NCBI GenBank assembly: GCA_903878085.1
Contig: CAIRGJ010000021.1
Location: forward strand, 1-64,000
Source of the DNA: an uncultured Hyphomicrobiales bacterium
Lineage (GTDB): Bacteria; Pseudomonadota; Alphaproteobacteria; Rhizobiales; Xanthobacteraceae
DNA: 64,000 nucleotides
Direction: 5' to 3'
The position numbers were made by a program, and so were the translations under genes. Positions 27,125 to 36,670 of this stretch are shown here, in pieces (the stretch's first letter is position 1; each line of letters starts with the position of its first letter). The notes beneath the pieces were generated by a model. It made no database searches. It was given only the letters and a program-made list of their open reading frames with translations, and was not told the DNA's origin.

Positions 27125-27928
27125 ATGCCGGACAATCTCAAGATCGACGCGCACGTGCATGTCTTCACCACCGACATGCCGCTGATCGACAACCCGCGCC
27201 ACGCCCCGACATACAGCTTCACCCACGAACAGCTGATCGCGACCCTCGATGCGAACGGCGTCGCGCGCGCGGTCATCGCGGCGGCAAGCCCGTGGGGCGA
27301 CTACAACGACTACATGCTTGCGGCGTTGCGCGCCCATCCGAAACGGCTGCGTGCCACGGCCATCGTCAAGCCGACCGTCGATCGCTTTGCGCTTGAGGCC
27401 ATGAGCCGCGAAGGCTTCATCGGCATCCGGCTGCCGTTCATCGGGCTGCCACAGCTGCCCGACATCACGACCTTCGACTATCGCGCGCTGTTCCGCCGGC
27501 TGGCCGACCTCGACTGGCACGTCCACCCCCATGTGAATGGCGACGACCTGCCCAAAATCCTGCCGACGCTGGAAGCCGCGGGCGTCAAGATCGTGGTCGA
27601 TCACCTCGGCCGGCCCAATCCGCAGACCGGCATCAACAGCGACGGCTTCAAGGCGCTGCTGCGTTCGATCGACAAGGGCCGCACCTGGGTGAAGGTGTCC
27701 GGCGGCTACCGGCTCGGCCCCGCATCGATGGACACTGCGCGCGAACTGTTGCGCGTCGCCGGACCCGATCGCCTGGTGTGGGCCAGCGATTGTCCCTTCG
27801 TCGGTCACGAGAACCAGTTCCCGTATCAAGCCACCATCGATTGGCTCAATGAATGCGTGCCGGATGCGTCGGCGCGCGCCAAGATTTTCGGCGAAACGGC
27901 GCTGAAGCTTTATTTCGGTGGCGCTTGA
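27125..27928 (+). CDS. TIM-barrel amidohydrolase (2-pyrone-4,6-dicarboxylate lactonase-like)
   Basis: A 267-residue amidohydrolase_2 family enzyme. The first metal motif DAHVHVF lies near the N-terminus; later residues include WHVHPHVNG, IVVDHLGRP and the catalytic WASDCPF near the C-terminus. This order matches PDC lactonase/LigI and related sugar-lactone hydrolases. ATG 27125 is chosen; the upstream in-frame start overlaps the binding-protein gene. Its 3' end overlaps the convergent MFS gene by 19 bases. Confidence 0.87.
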   Translation: MPDNLKIDAHVHVFTTDMPLIDNPRHAPTYSFTHEQLIATLDANGVARAVIAAASPWGDYNDYMLAALRAHPKRLRATAIVKPTVDRFALEAMSREGFIGIRLPFIGLPQLPDITTFDYRALFRRLADLDWHVHPHVNGDDLPKILPTLEAAGVKIVVDHLGRPNPQTGINSDGFKALLRSIDKGRTWVKVSGGYRLGPASMDTARELLRVAGPDRLVWASDCPFVGHENQFPYQATIDWLNECVPDASARAKIFGETALKLYFGGA

Positions 27929-29367
27929 GCACGGCTGCCAACCGCGATGGCGAGCGCGACGACGATCAGAACGCCTGCGACCGTGAACGTGACCCGCATG
28001 CCGGTGACAACGGCGTTAGGGTCCGCCGTTGTGATGTCGGTCGCAGCCGTTGCGAGCGCGAACACGGCGCCCATGACCGACGCACCGGTGATGAGCCCGA
28101 GATTGCGCGATAGGTTGAGCATGCCGGAAATGACGCCGCGCTGGTCCGGGCGGATATCCGTCATGACGGCGGTGTTGTTGGCCGTCTGGAACAGCGCATA
28201 GCCGACGGTGATGACGACGATGGGGGCGATGTAGCCGGGGACGCCGAGTGTCGCCGGCAGCATGGCTAGCATGAAGGAACCGGCCGCTATGCCGATGAGC
28301 CCGACGACGGTCATGCGCTGCGCGCCAAAACGGTCGGCGATGCGGCCGGCGGGCACGCCGGTCAGCGCGACGACAATCGGACCGACCGACAAGACTATCC
28401 CGACCAAAGCCGTGTCGAGCCCGAGCGCACGCGAGAGATAGAACGGCCCGACCACCAGCGTCGCCATCATCACCGTCGAGACGAGCGCACTCGTGGCGAG
28501 ACTCGCACTTAAGCTTGGGTCGCGGAACATCGCCAATCGGATCAAAGGCGATGCCACTCTCGCCTCGGTGCGCACGAAGAGGCCTGCGCCGAAGACAGCA
28601 GCCAACAGCAGCGCCATGTTGAGCGGACCGAAACTGCCGCGCCCCATCGTCATGGCAAGGGCATAAGCCGCGAGCGTCAGCGCCAGCAGCAGCGTGCCCA
28701 TGGTGTCGAAGCCGGCCCGCTCCGTTTTCGGTTCAGTCTTGGGTCCAGTCTTCGCCTTTTGGCAATCGACGGGCAGGGCGCGATACGCGAGAACAAACGT
28801 CAGGACACCCAGCGGCACGTTGACGAGGAAGATGGCCCGCCAACCGGGTCCGGCGATCAGAACGCCGCCGAGCGATGGACCGAGAGCGGTGCCAATCGCG
28901 GACATCGCCCCTAACAGCCCCATGGCGCTGCCGGTCTTTGCCTTCGGCACCGTCTCACCGACAAAGGCCATAGCGAGACTCATCATGATGGCCGCGCCGA
29001 GGCCCTGCGCCGCGCGGGCGGCAATCAGCAGCCAGAGCGTGGGCGCGACGCCGCACAAGACTGAAGCCACCGTGAACAGGAAGATTCCGGCGAGTAACAG
29101 CCGCCGGCGGTCGGTGATGTCGCCGAGCCGTCCGACGCTGACGATCAAAGTGGTGATGGCGAGGAGATAAGCCAGCACGATCCACTGCACTTCCTGGAAC
29201 GAGGCGTTGAACGCCTGGGCAAACGTCGGCAAGCCGACATTGGCGATGCTGGTGCCGAGCGAGGACAGCAACATGGAGAGCGAAAGACTGGCGAGCGCAC
29301 AGCGAACCGAAGGTTCCGCACTTCCAGTGACTGCCTCGTCTCGTCCTACAATGATTGGCTTCAACAT
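27910..29367 (-). CDS. DHA2-type MFS drug exporter
   Basis: A 485-residue membrane protein with about 14 helices, as in the EmrB/QacA (DHA2) family. Motif A is seen as GRLGDITDRRRLLLAG and motif C-like GTALGPSLGGVLI follows helix 5. Likely a proton-driven efflux pump of unknown substrate. Divergent from a LysR regulator with a 139-base gap containing a palindrome, the standard arrangement for a LysR-controlled exporter. Confidence 0.9.
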   Translation of the reverse strand: MLKPIIVGRDEAVTGSAEPSVRCALASLSLSMLLSSLGTSIANVGLPTFAQAFNASFQEVQWIVLAYLLAITTLIVSVGRLGDITDRRRLLLAGIFLFTVASVLCGVAPTLWLLIAARAAQGLGAAIMMSLAMAFVGETVPKAKTGSAMGLLGAMSAIGTALGPSLGGVLIAGPGWRAIFLVNVPLGVLTFVLAYRALPVDCQKAKTGPKTEPKTERAGFDTMGTLLLALTLAAYALAMTMGRGSFGPLNMALLLAAVFGAGLFVRTEARVASPLIRLAMFRDPSLSASLATSALVSTVMMATLVVGPFYLSRALGLDTALVGIVLSVGPIVVALTGVPAGRIADRFGAQRMTVVGLIGIAAGSFMLAMLPATLGVPGYIAPIVVITVGYALFQTANNTAVMTDIRPDQRGVISGMLNLSRNLGLITGASVMGAVFALATAATDITTADPNAVVTGMRVTFTVAGVLIVVALAIAVGSRAQAPPK

Positions 29368-29449
29368 GAACTGCGCCTTCTAACCACCCCTGAAGCGGGG
29401 CTGTCAGAAACGTAGCCCTTCGCCTGACATGGCGGAATGCGCATCATTT

Positions 29450-29464
29450 GCACTGTATTAGTGC
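29450..29464. promoter_or_regulatory. Candidate LysR-type operator
   Basis: GCACT-GTATT-AGTGC is a perfect 5-base-pair inverted repeat embedded in a T-N11-A pattern, in the gap between the divergent MFS and LysR genes, 42 bases before the LysR start. LysR proteins commonly autoregulate from such a site and activate the divergent gene. Confidence 0.5.
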
Positions 29465-29506
29465 GTTTAACGCCACATCACGATTAAGCCGTGCTACGGT
29501 CGACGC

Positions 29507-30397
29507 ATGTCGACACCCGATCTCAACCTGCTTGTCACCCTCGATGTCCTGCTCGCGGAAGGCAGCGTGGTCCGCGCCGCGAAGCGGTTGCGGCTGAGCC
29601 CGTCGGCAATGAGCCGGGCGCTGGCGCGATTGCGTGCGACGACGGGCGATCCGCTGCTGGTCAGGGCCGGACGCGGTCTTGTTCCCACACCCCGTGCGCT
29701 CGAACTCCGTGAGCGGGTCGGTCAGCTCGTGCAGGACGGAAAAACGGTGCTGCGCCCCGCCGAGACGCTCGACCTCAAACATCTGGTCCGAACATTCACG
29801 CTGCGGACCGGCGATGGTTTCGTGGAGAACTTTGGACCGGACCTCATGGTTCGCGTGGCTAAGGAAGCTCCCGGCGTGCGGCTGCGCTTCGTGCAGAAGC
29901 CAGACAAAGACAGCGCGCCGCTTCGCGACGGAACCGTCGATCTGGAAACCGGCGTTGTGGTGAAGACGACGGGTCCGGAGGTGCGGGCGCAGGCTTTGTT
30001 CCGCGACCGTTTCATTGGCGTCGTGCGAAAGGGACACCCGCTCAGCCGGGGCAAGATCACGCCCTCCCGCTATGCGGGCGGCAGGCACGTCTACGTCTCG
30101 CGGCACGGTCTCGACAAGGGACCAATCGATGAAGCCTTGGAGCCGTTCGGGCTGCAACGGGAAATCGTCACGATCGTCGATGGTTTTTCGACCGCGCTGG
30201 CTCTCGCGCGCGCCTCCGACCTGATCGCCAGCGTTCCCGAACGGCACACCGGAAACCTGCGCGCCGGAATGCATAGTTTTCCGCTTCCGGTCGCCATGCC
30301 GGAGGTCACGGTTTCATTGCTCTGGCACCCGCGGCTGGATGCCGACCCGGCACATCGCTGGCTGCGCAGCTGCGTCCGGGACGTTTGTGGGAAGTAA
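29507..30397 (+). CDS. LysR-family transcriptional regulator
   Basis: A 296-residue regulator with an N-terminal winged helix-turn-helix (LLAEGSVVRAAKRLRLSPSA then MSRALARLR) and a PBP2-type effector-binding domain from about residue 90. Sequence features of the NodD/LinR-like branch are present (TGDPLLVRAGRGLVPTPRA). It probably controls the divergent DHA2 exporter at 29367; the effector is unknown. Confidence 0.9.
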   Translation: MSTPDLNLLVTLDVLLAEGSVVRAAKRLRLSPSAMSRALARLRATTGDPLLVRAGRGLVPTPRALELRERVGQLVQDGKTVLRPAETLDLKHLVRTFTLRTGDGFVENFGPDLMVRVAKEAPGVRLRFVQKPDKDSAPLRDGTVDLETGVVVKTTGPEVRAQALFRDRFIGVVRKGHPLSRGKITPSRYAGGRHVYVSRHGLDKGPIDEALEPFGLQREIVTIVDGFSTALALARASDLIASVPERHTGNLRAGMHSFPLPVAMPEVTVSLLWHPRLDADPAHRWLRSCVRDVCGK

Positions 30398-30530
30398 CAG
30401 CCCGGCCAGCGGGGCGACGGTCCCCTAGAACCCTCCCAAAGGCCCCTTGTGCGAGGGCGGTTGCGCCGCGTAGCTTTGCCGCTGGAAAACAAAGCCGGCG
30501 GCTAACGACCGGCAACTGGGGAGGATTGTC

Positions 30531-31535
30531 ATGCGACGGCTTAGGCACCGGATTTCCGTTTTGGCATCGCGCGCGGCTGTCGCGCTCGTCGGCGGCATGC
30601 TTTTCATGGCGTCGGCCGCCACGAACGGCGCGCTGGCGCTCGATTATCCGAACAGGCCGGTGCACATCATCGTCGGCTATCCGGCGGGCGGTTCGACCGA
30701 CATCGTCGCGCGGCTGATCGGCAACTGGCTGAGCGAACGGCTGAAGCAGACCTTCATCGTCGAGAACCGGCCCGGCGCCGGCAACAACATTGGCACCGAA
30801 GCGGTCGTCAAGGCTGCGCCCGACGGCTACACGATGCTGCTCATCAATCCGGCCAACACCGTCAACGCTTCGCTCTACAAGAAGCTCAATTTCGTGTTCC
30901 TGCGCGACATCGATCCGGTGGCCAATGTCATTCAGGTGCCGAACGTGATGGAGGTCAGTCCATCGGTTCCGGTCCACACCGTCGCCGAATTCATCGCTTA
31001 TGTGAAAGCCAATCCCGACAAGATCAACATTGCGTCCTCCGGCAACGGCACCTCGATTCATCTGACCGGCGAATTGTTCAAGATGATGACCGGCCTGAAG
31101 ATCACGCATATCCCTTACAAAGGCTCGGCGCCGATGCTGACCGATCTGCTCGGCGGCCAGGTGCAGGTCACCTTCGACAACTTGCCGTCGTCCATCGCCC
31201 ATATCCGCGCCGGTAAATTGCGGGCGCTGGCGGTGTCCACCACGAAACGCTCGCCCGAACTGCCGGACGTGCCGACCGTCGCCGAGACCATTCCGGGCTT
31301 TGAAGCGGTCGCGTTCTTCGGCTTCGGCGTGCCGCATGGCACACCGAAAGAGATCGTCGATCTCTTGAACAAGGAGATCAATCTGGCGCTCAAGGATGCC
31401 AGTCTGCTGGCCAAGCTCAAGGATCTCGGCGGCGTTGCGGACCCGGGCACACCGGCCGATTACGCCAAGTTCCTCGCCGCAGAAACCGCCAAATGGGAAA
31501 AGGTGGTGCACGCCGCCAACCTTTCGGTCGAGTAG
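30531..31535 (+). CDS. Bug/TctC-family periplasmic substrate-binding protein
   Basis: A 334-residue exported binding protein: long signal peptide ending about residue 36, then YPNRPVHIIVGYPAGGSTDI, VENRPGAGNNIG and AAPDGYTM. It precedes the IlvD/Edd-type dehydratase by 53 bases, which suggests uptake of a sugar acid that the dehydratase then processes. No TctA/TctB partner is present, so it must share membrane components encoded elsewhere or act as a sensor ligand-binder. Confidence 0.9.
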   Translation: MRRLRHRISVLASRAAVALVGGMLFMASAATNGALALDYPNRPVHIIVGYPAGGSTDIVARLIGNWLSERLKQTFIVENRPGAGNNIGTEAVVKAAPDGYTMLLINPANTVNASLYKKLNFVFLRDIDPVANVIQVPNVMEVSPSVPVHTVAEFIAYVKANPDKINIASSGNGTSIHLTGELFKMMTGLKITHIPYKGSAPMLTDLLGGQVQVTFDNLPSSIAHIRAGKLRALAVSTTKRSPELPDVPTVAETIPGFEAVAFFGFGVPHGTPKEIVDLLNKEINLALKDASLLAKLKDLGGVADPGTPADYAKFLAAETAKWEKVVHAANLSVE

Positions 31536-31588
31536 ACGCGCGGCCCGCGCTGACACGATCCCAATTAAAGACAGCGTGAGGCTTTGCA

Positions 31589-33316
31589 ATGCCGGTGAAG
31601 AAACGTCCCGAAGATCTGCGCAGCCATCGCTGGCTCGGCGTCAACGACATGCGCTCGTTCGGCCATCGCTCGCGGCTGCGCCAGATCGGCTATGACGGCG
31701 AAGACTGGGACGGCAAACCCGTCATCGGCATCATCAATACCTGGAGCGAGATCAATCCGTGCCACGTGCATCTGCGGGCACGCGCGGAGAACGTCAAACG
31801 CGGCGTGCTGCAGGCCGGTGGCTTCCCGATCGAACTGCCGGCGATGTCGTTGTCGGAAACCTTCGTCAAGCCGACCACCATGCTCTACCGCAACATGCTG
31901 GCGATGGAGACCGAGGAACTGCTGCGCAGCCATCCGCTCGACGGCGCCGTGCTGATGGGCGGCTGCGACAAGACCACGCCCGGCCTGATCATGGGCGCGA
32001 TCAGCATGGGCATTCCGGCGATCTATATTCCGGCGGGCCCGATGCTGCGCGGCAATTGGAACGGGCAGCAGCTCGGCTCCGGCTCCGACGTGTGGAAATA
32101 CTGGACCGAGAAGCGCGCCGGCAACATCACCGAGCAGGAATGGAACGAGATCGAAGGCGGCATCGCCCGCTCGTTTGGCACCTGCATGGTGATGGGCACC
32201 GCGGCCACCATGATGGCGATCGCCGAGGCGCTCGGCCTGTCGCTGCCCGGCGCGTCGTCGATCCCGGCAGCGGATTCCAATCACCCGCGCATGTGCGGCC
32301 AGGCCGGCCGCCGCATCGTCGACATGGTGTGGGAGGATTTGACGCCGAAGAAGATTCTCACCGCCGCCGCCTTCGACAACGCTATCAAGGTGCACATGGC
32401 GATGGGCGGTTCGACCAACGCCATCATCCACGTGGTGGCCATGGCGCGGCGCGCCGGCATCCCGATGGACATGGAGCGCTTCGACCAGTTGTCGCGCGAA
32501 GTTCCGGTGCTCGCCAATGTGCGGCCGTCGGGAAAATATCTGATGGAAGACTTCTTCTACGCCGGCGGCCTGCGCGGACTGATGATGCAGATGAAGGACA
32601 GACTGGATTTGTCCTGCATCACTGTCACCGGCAAGAGCATCGGCGAGAACATCGAAGGCGCCAAGGTGCACATTCCCGACGTGATCCATTCGCTCGACGA
32701 TCCGGTCTATGCCGAAGGCGCCACCGCCGTGCTACGCGGCAATTTGGCGCCGGACGGCTGCGTCATCAAGCCGGCGGCGGCCGACAAGCGCTTCCTCAAA
32801 CATCGCGGCAAGGCCATCGCCTTCGAGGACTACAACCACATGATGGTCGAGATCGAACGCGACGATCTCGATGTCACGCCTGACCATATCCTGGTGCTCA
32901 AGAACGCCGGCCCGAAAGGCGGTCCCGGCATGCCGGAGTGGGGCATGCTGCCGATCCCGAAGCGGCTGCTGGCGCAGGGCGTGCGCGACATGGTGCGGAT
33001 TTCCGACGGCCGCATGAGCGGCACCAGCTACGGCGCCTGCATCCTGCACGTCGCGCCGGAAAGCTTTGTCGGCGGCCCGCTCGCTTTCGTGCAGACCGGT
33101 GACGAGATCGAGATCGACGTCGAGGCGCGCCGCATCCATTTGCATGTCAGCGACGAGGAATTGACGCGCCGCCGCGCCGCTTGGAAGCAGCCGGCGAAGA
33201 AATATCCGCGCGGCTACGGCGCGCTCTATTCGGAACACATCGGTCAGGCCGATACCGGGTGCGATTTCGACTTCCTGGCGCCGCTCGGGCCGGTCCCCGA
33301 GCCGGAGATTCATTAA
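31589..33316 (+). CDS. IlvD/Edd-family sugar-acid dehydratase (L-arabonate dehydratase-like)
   Basis: A 575-residue Fe-S dehydratase. Three cysteines at 58 (NPCHVH), 126 (GGCDKTTPG) and 199 (GTCMVMGTA) match the [2Fe-2S] ligands of L-arabonate/D-xylonate-type dehydratases; the catalytic serine loop SDGRMSGTSYG is near residue 475. The length is closer to pentonate dehydratases than to phosphogluconate dehydratase, and the absence of ilv neighbours argues against a role in branched-chain synthesis. Linked to a Bug binding protein. A decayed copy of its last ~40 codons lies at 36521-36639. Confidence 0.88.
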   Translation: MPVKKRPEDLRSHRWLGVNDMRSFGHRSRLRQIGYDGEDWDGKPVIGIINTWSEINPCHVHLRARAENVKRGVLQAGGFPIELPAMSLSETFVKPTTMLYRNMLAMETEELLRSHPLDGAVLMGGCDKTTPGLIMGAISMGIPAIYIPAGPMLRGNWNGQQLGSGSDVWKYWTEKRAGNITEQEWNEIEGGIARSFGTCMVMGTAATMMAIAEALGLSLPGASSIPAADSNHPRMCGQAGRRIVDMVWEDLTPKKILTAAAFDNAIKVHMAMGGSTNAIIHVVAMARRAGIPMDMERFDQLSREVPVLANVRPSGKYLMEDFFYAGGLRGLMMQMKDRLDLSCITVTGKSIGENIEGAKVHIPDVIHSLDDPVYAEGATAVLRGNLAPDGCVIKPAAADKRFLKHRGKAIAFEDYNHMMVEIERDDLDVTPDHILVLKNAGPKGGPGMPEWGMLPIPKRLLAQGVRDMVRISDGRMSGTSYGACILHVAPESFVGGPLAFVQTGDEIEIDVEARRIHLHVSDEELTRRRAAWKQPAKKYPRGYGALYSEHIGQADTGCDFDFLAPLGPVPEPEIH

Positions 33317-33456
33317 CGCTGCCACAATGCGGTGGTGTTTCATTCACCATTTCTAGCGAAGTGCGCGGTTGTGAAAAGATACTTCGGCCCGTCTAAATAA
33401 TATTTCACAATATTCATGCGTATTATAATCCTGGTTCGATTGCCGGGAGGTATCCC

Positions 33457-34275
33457 ATGCGTGCTTCAAACTTGAAGCTAACATTAGCGGTATTATTTTC
33501 TTGCCCGCTGTTGGCGATAAACGGCGCGTTCGCCGAGCCGCTTAGACTCGGCGGCACCGGCACGGCGACCGAGATGCTCAGCCAGGTTGGCGCGCAATTC
33601 ACGGCCGCGTCGGAAGTCAAAGTCGATGTGGTTCACAGCCTCGGCAGCACGGGCGCCATTCGCGCCTTGGCCGACGGTAAGCTCGACATTGCGGTTTCCG
33701 CCCGGCCGCTCAAAGCGGATGAATCCGCTGAAGACTTGCGTCAAGTCTCCATTCTGCGAACCGTCTTCGTGCTGGCGACGTCGCATCGCGAGCCCAAGGG
33801 GTTGAAGGCCGGCGATCTTCCTAAGATCTTCGCCGCCGAAAAGCCGACTTGGGCCGACGGCACGCCAATCCGCGTCATTCTTCGGCCCCGCAGCGAAACT
33901 GACAACGCACTGCTCGGAAAGCTATTCGCCGGCATGGATCAAGCGATCGAAACCGCGCGACGGCACGCCGAGATTCCGATTGCGGCGACCGATCAGGATA
34001 ACGTCGCCTTGGCCGAGCGCACGCCGGGCGCCTTGATCGGAACCACGCTGACCCAGCTCAAGACTGAAAAGAGCATGCTGGTCACGGTTTCGCTCGATGG
34101 CATCGAGCCCACGCTGGCGAATTTCGAACGCGGCGTCTATCCGTTTGCGAAAAATCTGTATTTCATCGCGCGGACCAATAGCTCGCCCGAAACGCAACGC
34201 TTTGTGGATTTCCTGCGCTCGCCGCAGGGCGTGAAAGCGCTGCGCGATGCGGCGGTTCTACCGGGTGGTGAATGA
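33457..34275 (+). CDS. Periplasmic PBP-type solute-binding protein (phosphate-binding-like)
   Basis: A 272-residue exported protein with a signal peptide (residues 1-26, ending GAFAEP) and a type II periplasmic-binding fold resembling PstS/phosphate-binding-like domains (LGGTGTATEMLSQVGAQFTA, then HSLGSTGAIRALADGKLDIA). The last bases overlap the GGDEF-EAL start (ATGATG at 34272), so the two are translationally coupled, and no ABC permease or ATPase follows. A TATAAT hexamer lies at 33424-33429. The context suggests a ligand-binding sensor partner for the downstream protein rather than an uptake protein. Confidence 0.85.
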   Translation: MRASNLKLTLAVLFSCPLLAINGAFAEPLRLGGTGTATEMLSQVGAQFTAASEVKVDVVHSLGSTGAIRALADGKLDIAVSARPLKADESAEDLRQVSILRTVFVLATSHREPKGLKAGDLPKIFAAEKPTWADGTPIRVILRPRSETDNALLGKLFAGMDQAIETARRHAEIPIAATDQDNVALAERTPGALIGTTLTQLKTEKSMLVTVSLDGIEPTLANFERGVYPFAKNLYFIARTNSSPETQRFVDFLRSPQGVKALRDAAVLPGGE

Positions 34276-36485
34276 TGCAGACGGTCCCGCTTCGAAGACT
34301 GGTGAGTGTGATCGGGCTTGCAGTCTCGATCATAACGGCCGTTGTGCTGCCATGCGGATATTTCGCCGTAGGCTACGTCAATATATCGGAGACATTGACA
34401 TTCAAGTCTCGATTGAATGCCGCGCGGGTCGCGCAGTACATCTATTCTCATAGTGAGATGTGGCAGTATCAGCGGCTGCGGCTCGACGAGTTGATCCAAT
34501 TGCCCGAGGCTTTCGAACAGCCCATTCAACAGAGGATCTACGACCAGGCCGGCCGTCTCGTGCTCGATCATGGTCTGCCAATGGCTGGCCCGATCATGGC
34601 GCGGCGCGTTCCGATTGTTGTTGCCGGAGCGGCCGTCGGTTCGCTGGTCGCCGAGACCAGCCTGCGGAAATTGGCGGCCGAGACTGGATTCGCCGCCGTG
34701 CTGAGCACATTGCTTGGGCTTTTCATGTATTTCGGCTTACGCATCCTGCCGCTGCGGGTGCTCGACCAAACGCTCGGCGAGCTAAACGAGACCCAACGCA
34801 GCCTGTTGACGCAGAACGAGCGTTTCGACGCTGCGCTGACGAACATGTCGCAAGGCATAGGCATGTTCGATGCCGACCATAAGCTTGTCATTTCCAATCG
34901 ACGCTTTGCGGAGATCTACCGCTTGCCGCCGGAAGAGGTCCTGACAGGTATGACGTCGAGAGATTTGATGGCGCTCGCGTTTAGAACAAGCAACCTGACG
35001 GATATTGACGCCGCGGGCACGCTTGCTATGCAGACGCGTATTGTTAGGGAAGGGCGGAATGGATCGTTCGTAGAACAACTGAGCGATGGCCGCAGCATCT
35101 CTATTACATATCGGCCGATGCCGGGCGGGGGTGTGGTTGGCACCTTCGAGGACATCAGCGAACGGCTTTCCAACGAGGAAAGAATCAGGCACCTGGCGCA
35201 CTACGACGCGCTTACAGACCTGCCCAACCGCGTGACGTTCTATGAGCGGATGGAAGCGGTCTTAAGTCGCCTGCGGCGCTCCGAATCCATCGCGGTTCTC
35301 AGTCTCGACCTCGACCATTTCAAGAGCGTCAACGATACGCTCGGACACCCCGTCGGCGACCTCTTGCTCAAGGAGGTGGCCGACCGCATGCGGAGCTGCG
35401 TGCGTGGCGAGGACATCGTGGCTAGGCTTGGCGGCGACGAGTTCGCCATCGTGCAGGTTCCATCGGAACAATCGCAGGATGTCAGTGCGCTCGCGGCGCG
35501 TCTGATCGAGATCGTTGGCGCTCCCTACGAACTGGACAAGCAGCAAGTGATCGTCGGCGCCAGTGTTGGTATCGCGATCGCGTCGAGCAATATCGACAAG
35601 CCGGATTCCCTCATGAAGAACGCGGATCTGGCGCTTTACCGCGCCAAGGCCGACGGCGGGAATGTTTATCGCTTTTTCGAACTCGAAATGGACGCCCGCA
35701 TGCAAGCGCGCCGCCTTCTCGAGCTGGATCTTCGCAAAGCGATCGTGAATAGCGAGTTCGAGCTTTACTATCAGCCGATTATCGACGTTAAATCCGGGCA
35801 GGTCACCAGCTGTGAGGCGCTCGTGCGCTGGCATCATCCCGAACGGGGGATGGTTGCGCCACTCGACTTCATCCCGGTTGCGGAAGAAACCGGCCTCATC
35901 GTGCCGTTGGGCGAATGGATCCTGCGGCAGGCTTGCACCGAAGCGGCGCGCTGGCCAAAGCAAGTGACAATTGCCGTGAACGTTTCGCCGGCCCAGTTCA
36001 AAAGCCGCAACCTGGTGCCAACGGTCATCAACGCGCTTGCCACATCCGGGCTATCGCCGGATCGGTTGGAGCTGGAGATCACTGAAATGGTGCTGATGCA
36101 GGATAATGAAGGAGCGTTCGCGACGCTTCATCAACTCCGCAATCTCGGGCTCAAGATCGCGATGGATGACTTTGGCACCGGCTATTCGTCGCTTGGCTAT
36201 CTGCGCAGTTTCCCATTCGACAAGATCAAAATCGACCAGTCGTTCATCCGCGATCTGCCGACGAAAGAAGACAGTGTTGCGATCGTTCGCGCCGTGGTTG
36301 GATTGAGCAGCAGCCTTGGCATAACGACCACCGCCGAGGGCGTGGAGACGAAGGAGCAACTCGCCAGCCTGACGGCGGAGGGCTGTACCGAATTCCAGGG
36401 TTTTCTCTTCAGCCGGCCGCAATCGGCGGCCGATACGCGGCGAATGCTCGGTCAGCTAAGCCCTAAGGCCGAGGCCGTCGCCTGA
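34272..36485 (+). CDS. Membrane-bound PAS-GGDEF-EAL protein
   Basis: A 737-residue c-di-GMP enzyme. An N-terminal membrane helix (about residues 10-36), a periplasmic segment and a second helix (about residues 135-158) are followed by a PAS_7-type domain (NMSQGIGMFDADHKLVISNR), a GGDEF domain with intact GGDEF at 387-391 and an RGED I-site at 378-381, and an EAL domain with CEALVRWHHP (EAL at 515-517) and DDFGTGYSSLGYL. Both cyclase and phosphodiesterase motifs look intact. It starts four bases inside the periplasmic-binding gene, so the binding protein probably feeds a signal to its periplasmic loop, as NspS does for MbaA in Vibrio. Confidence 0.93.
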   Translation: MMQTVPLRRLVSVIGLAVSIITAVVLPCGYFAVGYVNISETLTFKSRLNAARVAQYIYSHSEMWQYQRLRLDELIQLPEAFEQPIQQRIYDQAGRLVLDHGLPMAGPIMARRVPIVVAGAAVGSLVAETSLRKLAAETGFAAVLSTLLGLFMYFGLRILPLRVLDQTLGELNETQRSLLTQNERFDAALTNMSQGIGMFDADHKLVISNRRFAEIYRLPPEEVLTGMTSRDLMALAFRTSNLTDIDAAGTLAMQTRIVREGRNGSFVEQLSDGRSISITYRPMPGGGVVGTFEDISERLSNEERIRHLAHYDALTDLPNRVTFYERMEAVLSRLRRSESIAVLSLDLDHFKSVNDTLGHPVGDLLLKEVADRMRSCVRGEDIVARLGGDEFAIVQVPSEQSQDVSALAARLIEIVGAPYELDKQQVIVGASVGIAIASSNIDKPDSLMKNADLALYRAKADGGNVYRFFELEMDARMQARRLLELDLRKAIVNSEFELYYQPIIDVKSGQVTSCEALVRWHHPERGMVAPLDFIPVAEETGLIVPLGEWILRQACTEAARWPKQVTIAVNVSPAQFKSRNLVPTVINALATSGLSPDRLELEITEMVLMQDNEGAFATLHQLRNLGLKIAMDDFGTGYSSLGYLRSFPFDKIKIDQSFIRDLPTKEDSVAIVRAVVGLSSSLGITTTAEGVETKEQLASLTAEGCTEFQGFLFSRPQSAADTRRMLGQLSPKAEAVA

Positions 36486-36520
36486 CGCAATCGCACTCTA
36501 TAATGCTATAGTCCGGCGCC

Positions 36521-36639
36521 GGAATATCCGCGCCGGCTACGGCGCATTGTTTTCGGAGCCCATCGGCGGGGCTTGCGCCGGCTGCGATTTCGACGTCCTG
36601 GCGCCGCTCGGGCCGATCCCCGAGCCGGAGATTCTCTAG
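36521..36639 (+). pseudogene. Decayed 3' end of a second IlvD/Edd-type dehydratase
   Basis: Translated in frame to a stop at 36637-36639, this stretch reads GYGALFSEPIGGACAGCDFD followed by VLAPLGPIPEPEIL and matches the last 38 or so residues of the dehydratase ending at 33316 (GYGALYSEHIGQADTGCDFD, then FLAPLGPVPEPEIH). No start or upstream part remains. Nearby bases 36500-36530 show no relation to the gene body. It sits 32 bases before another Bug binding protein, the same neighbour type as the intact dehydratase has. Confidence 0.75.
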
Positions 36640-36670
36640 CTCATAAAATTCGACCAACCGGAGAACGATC

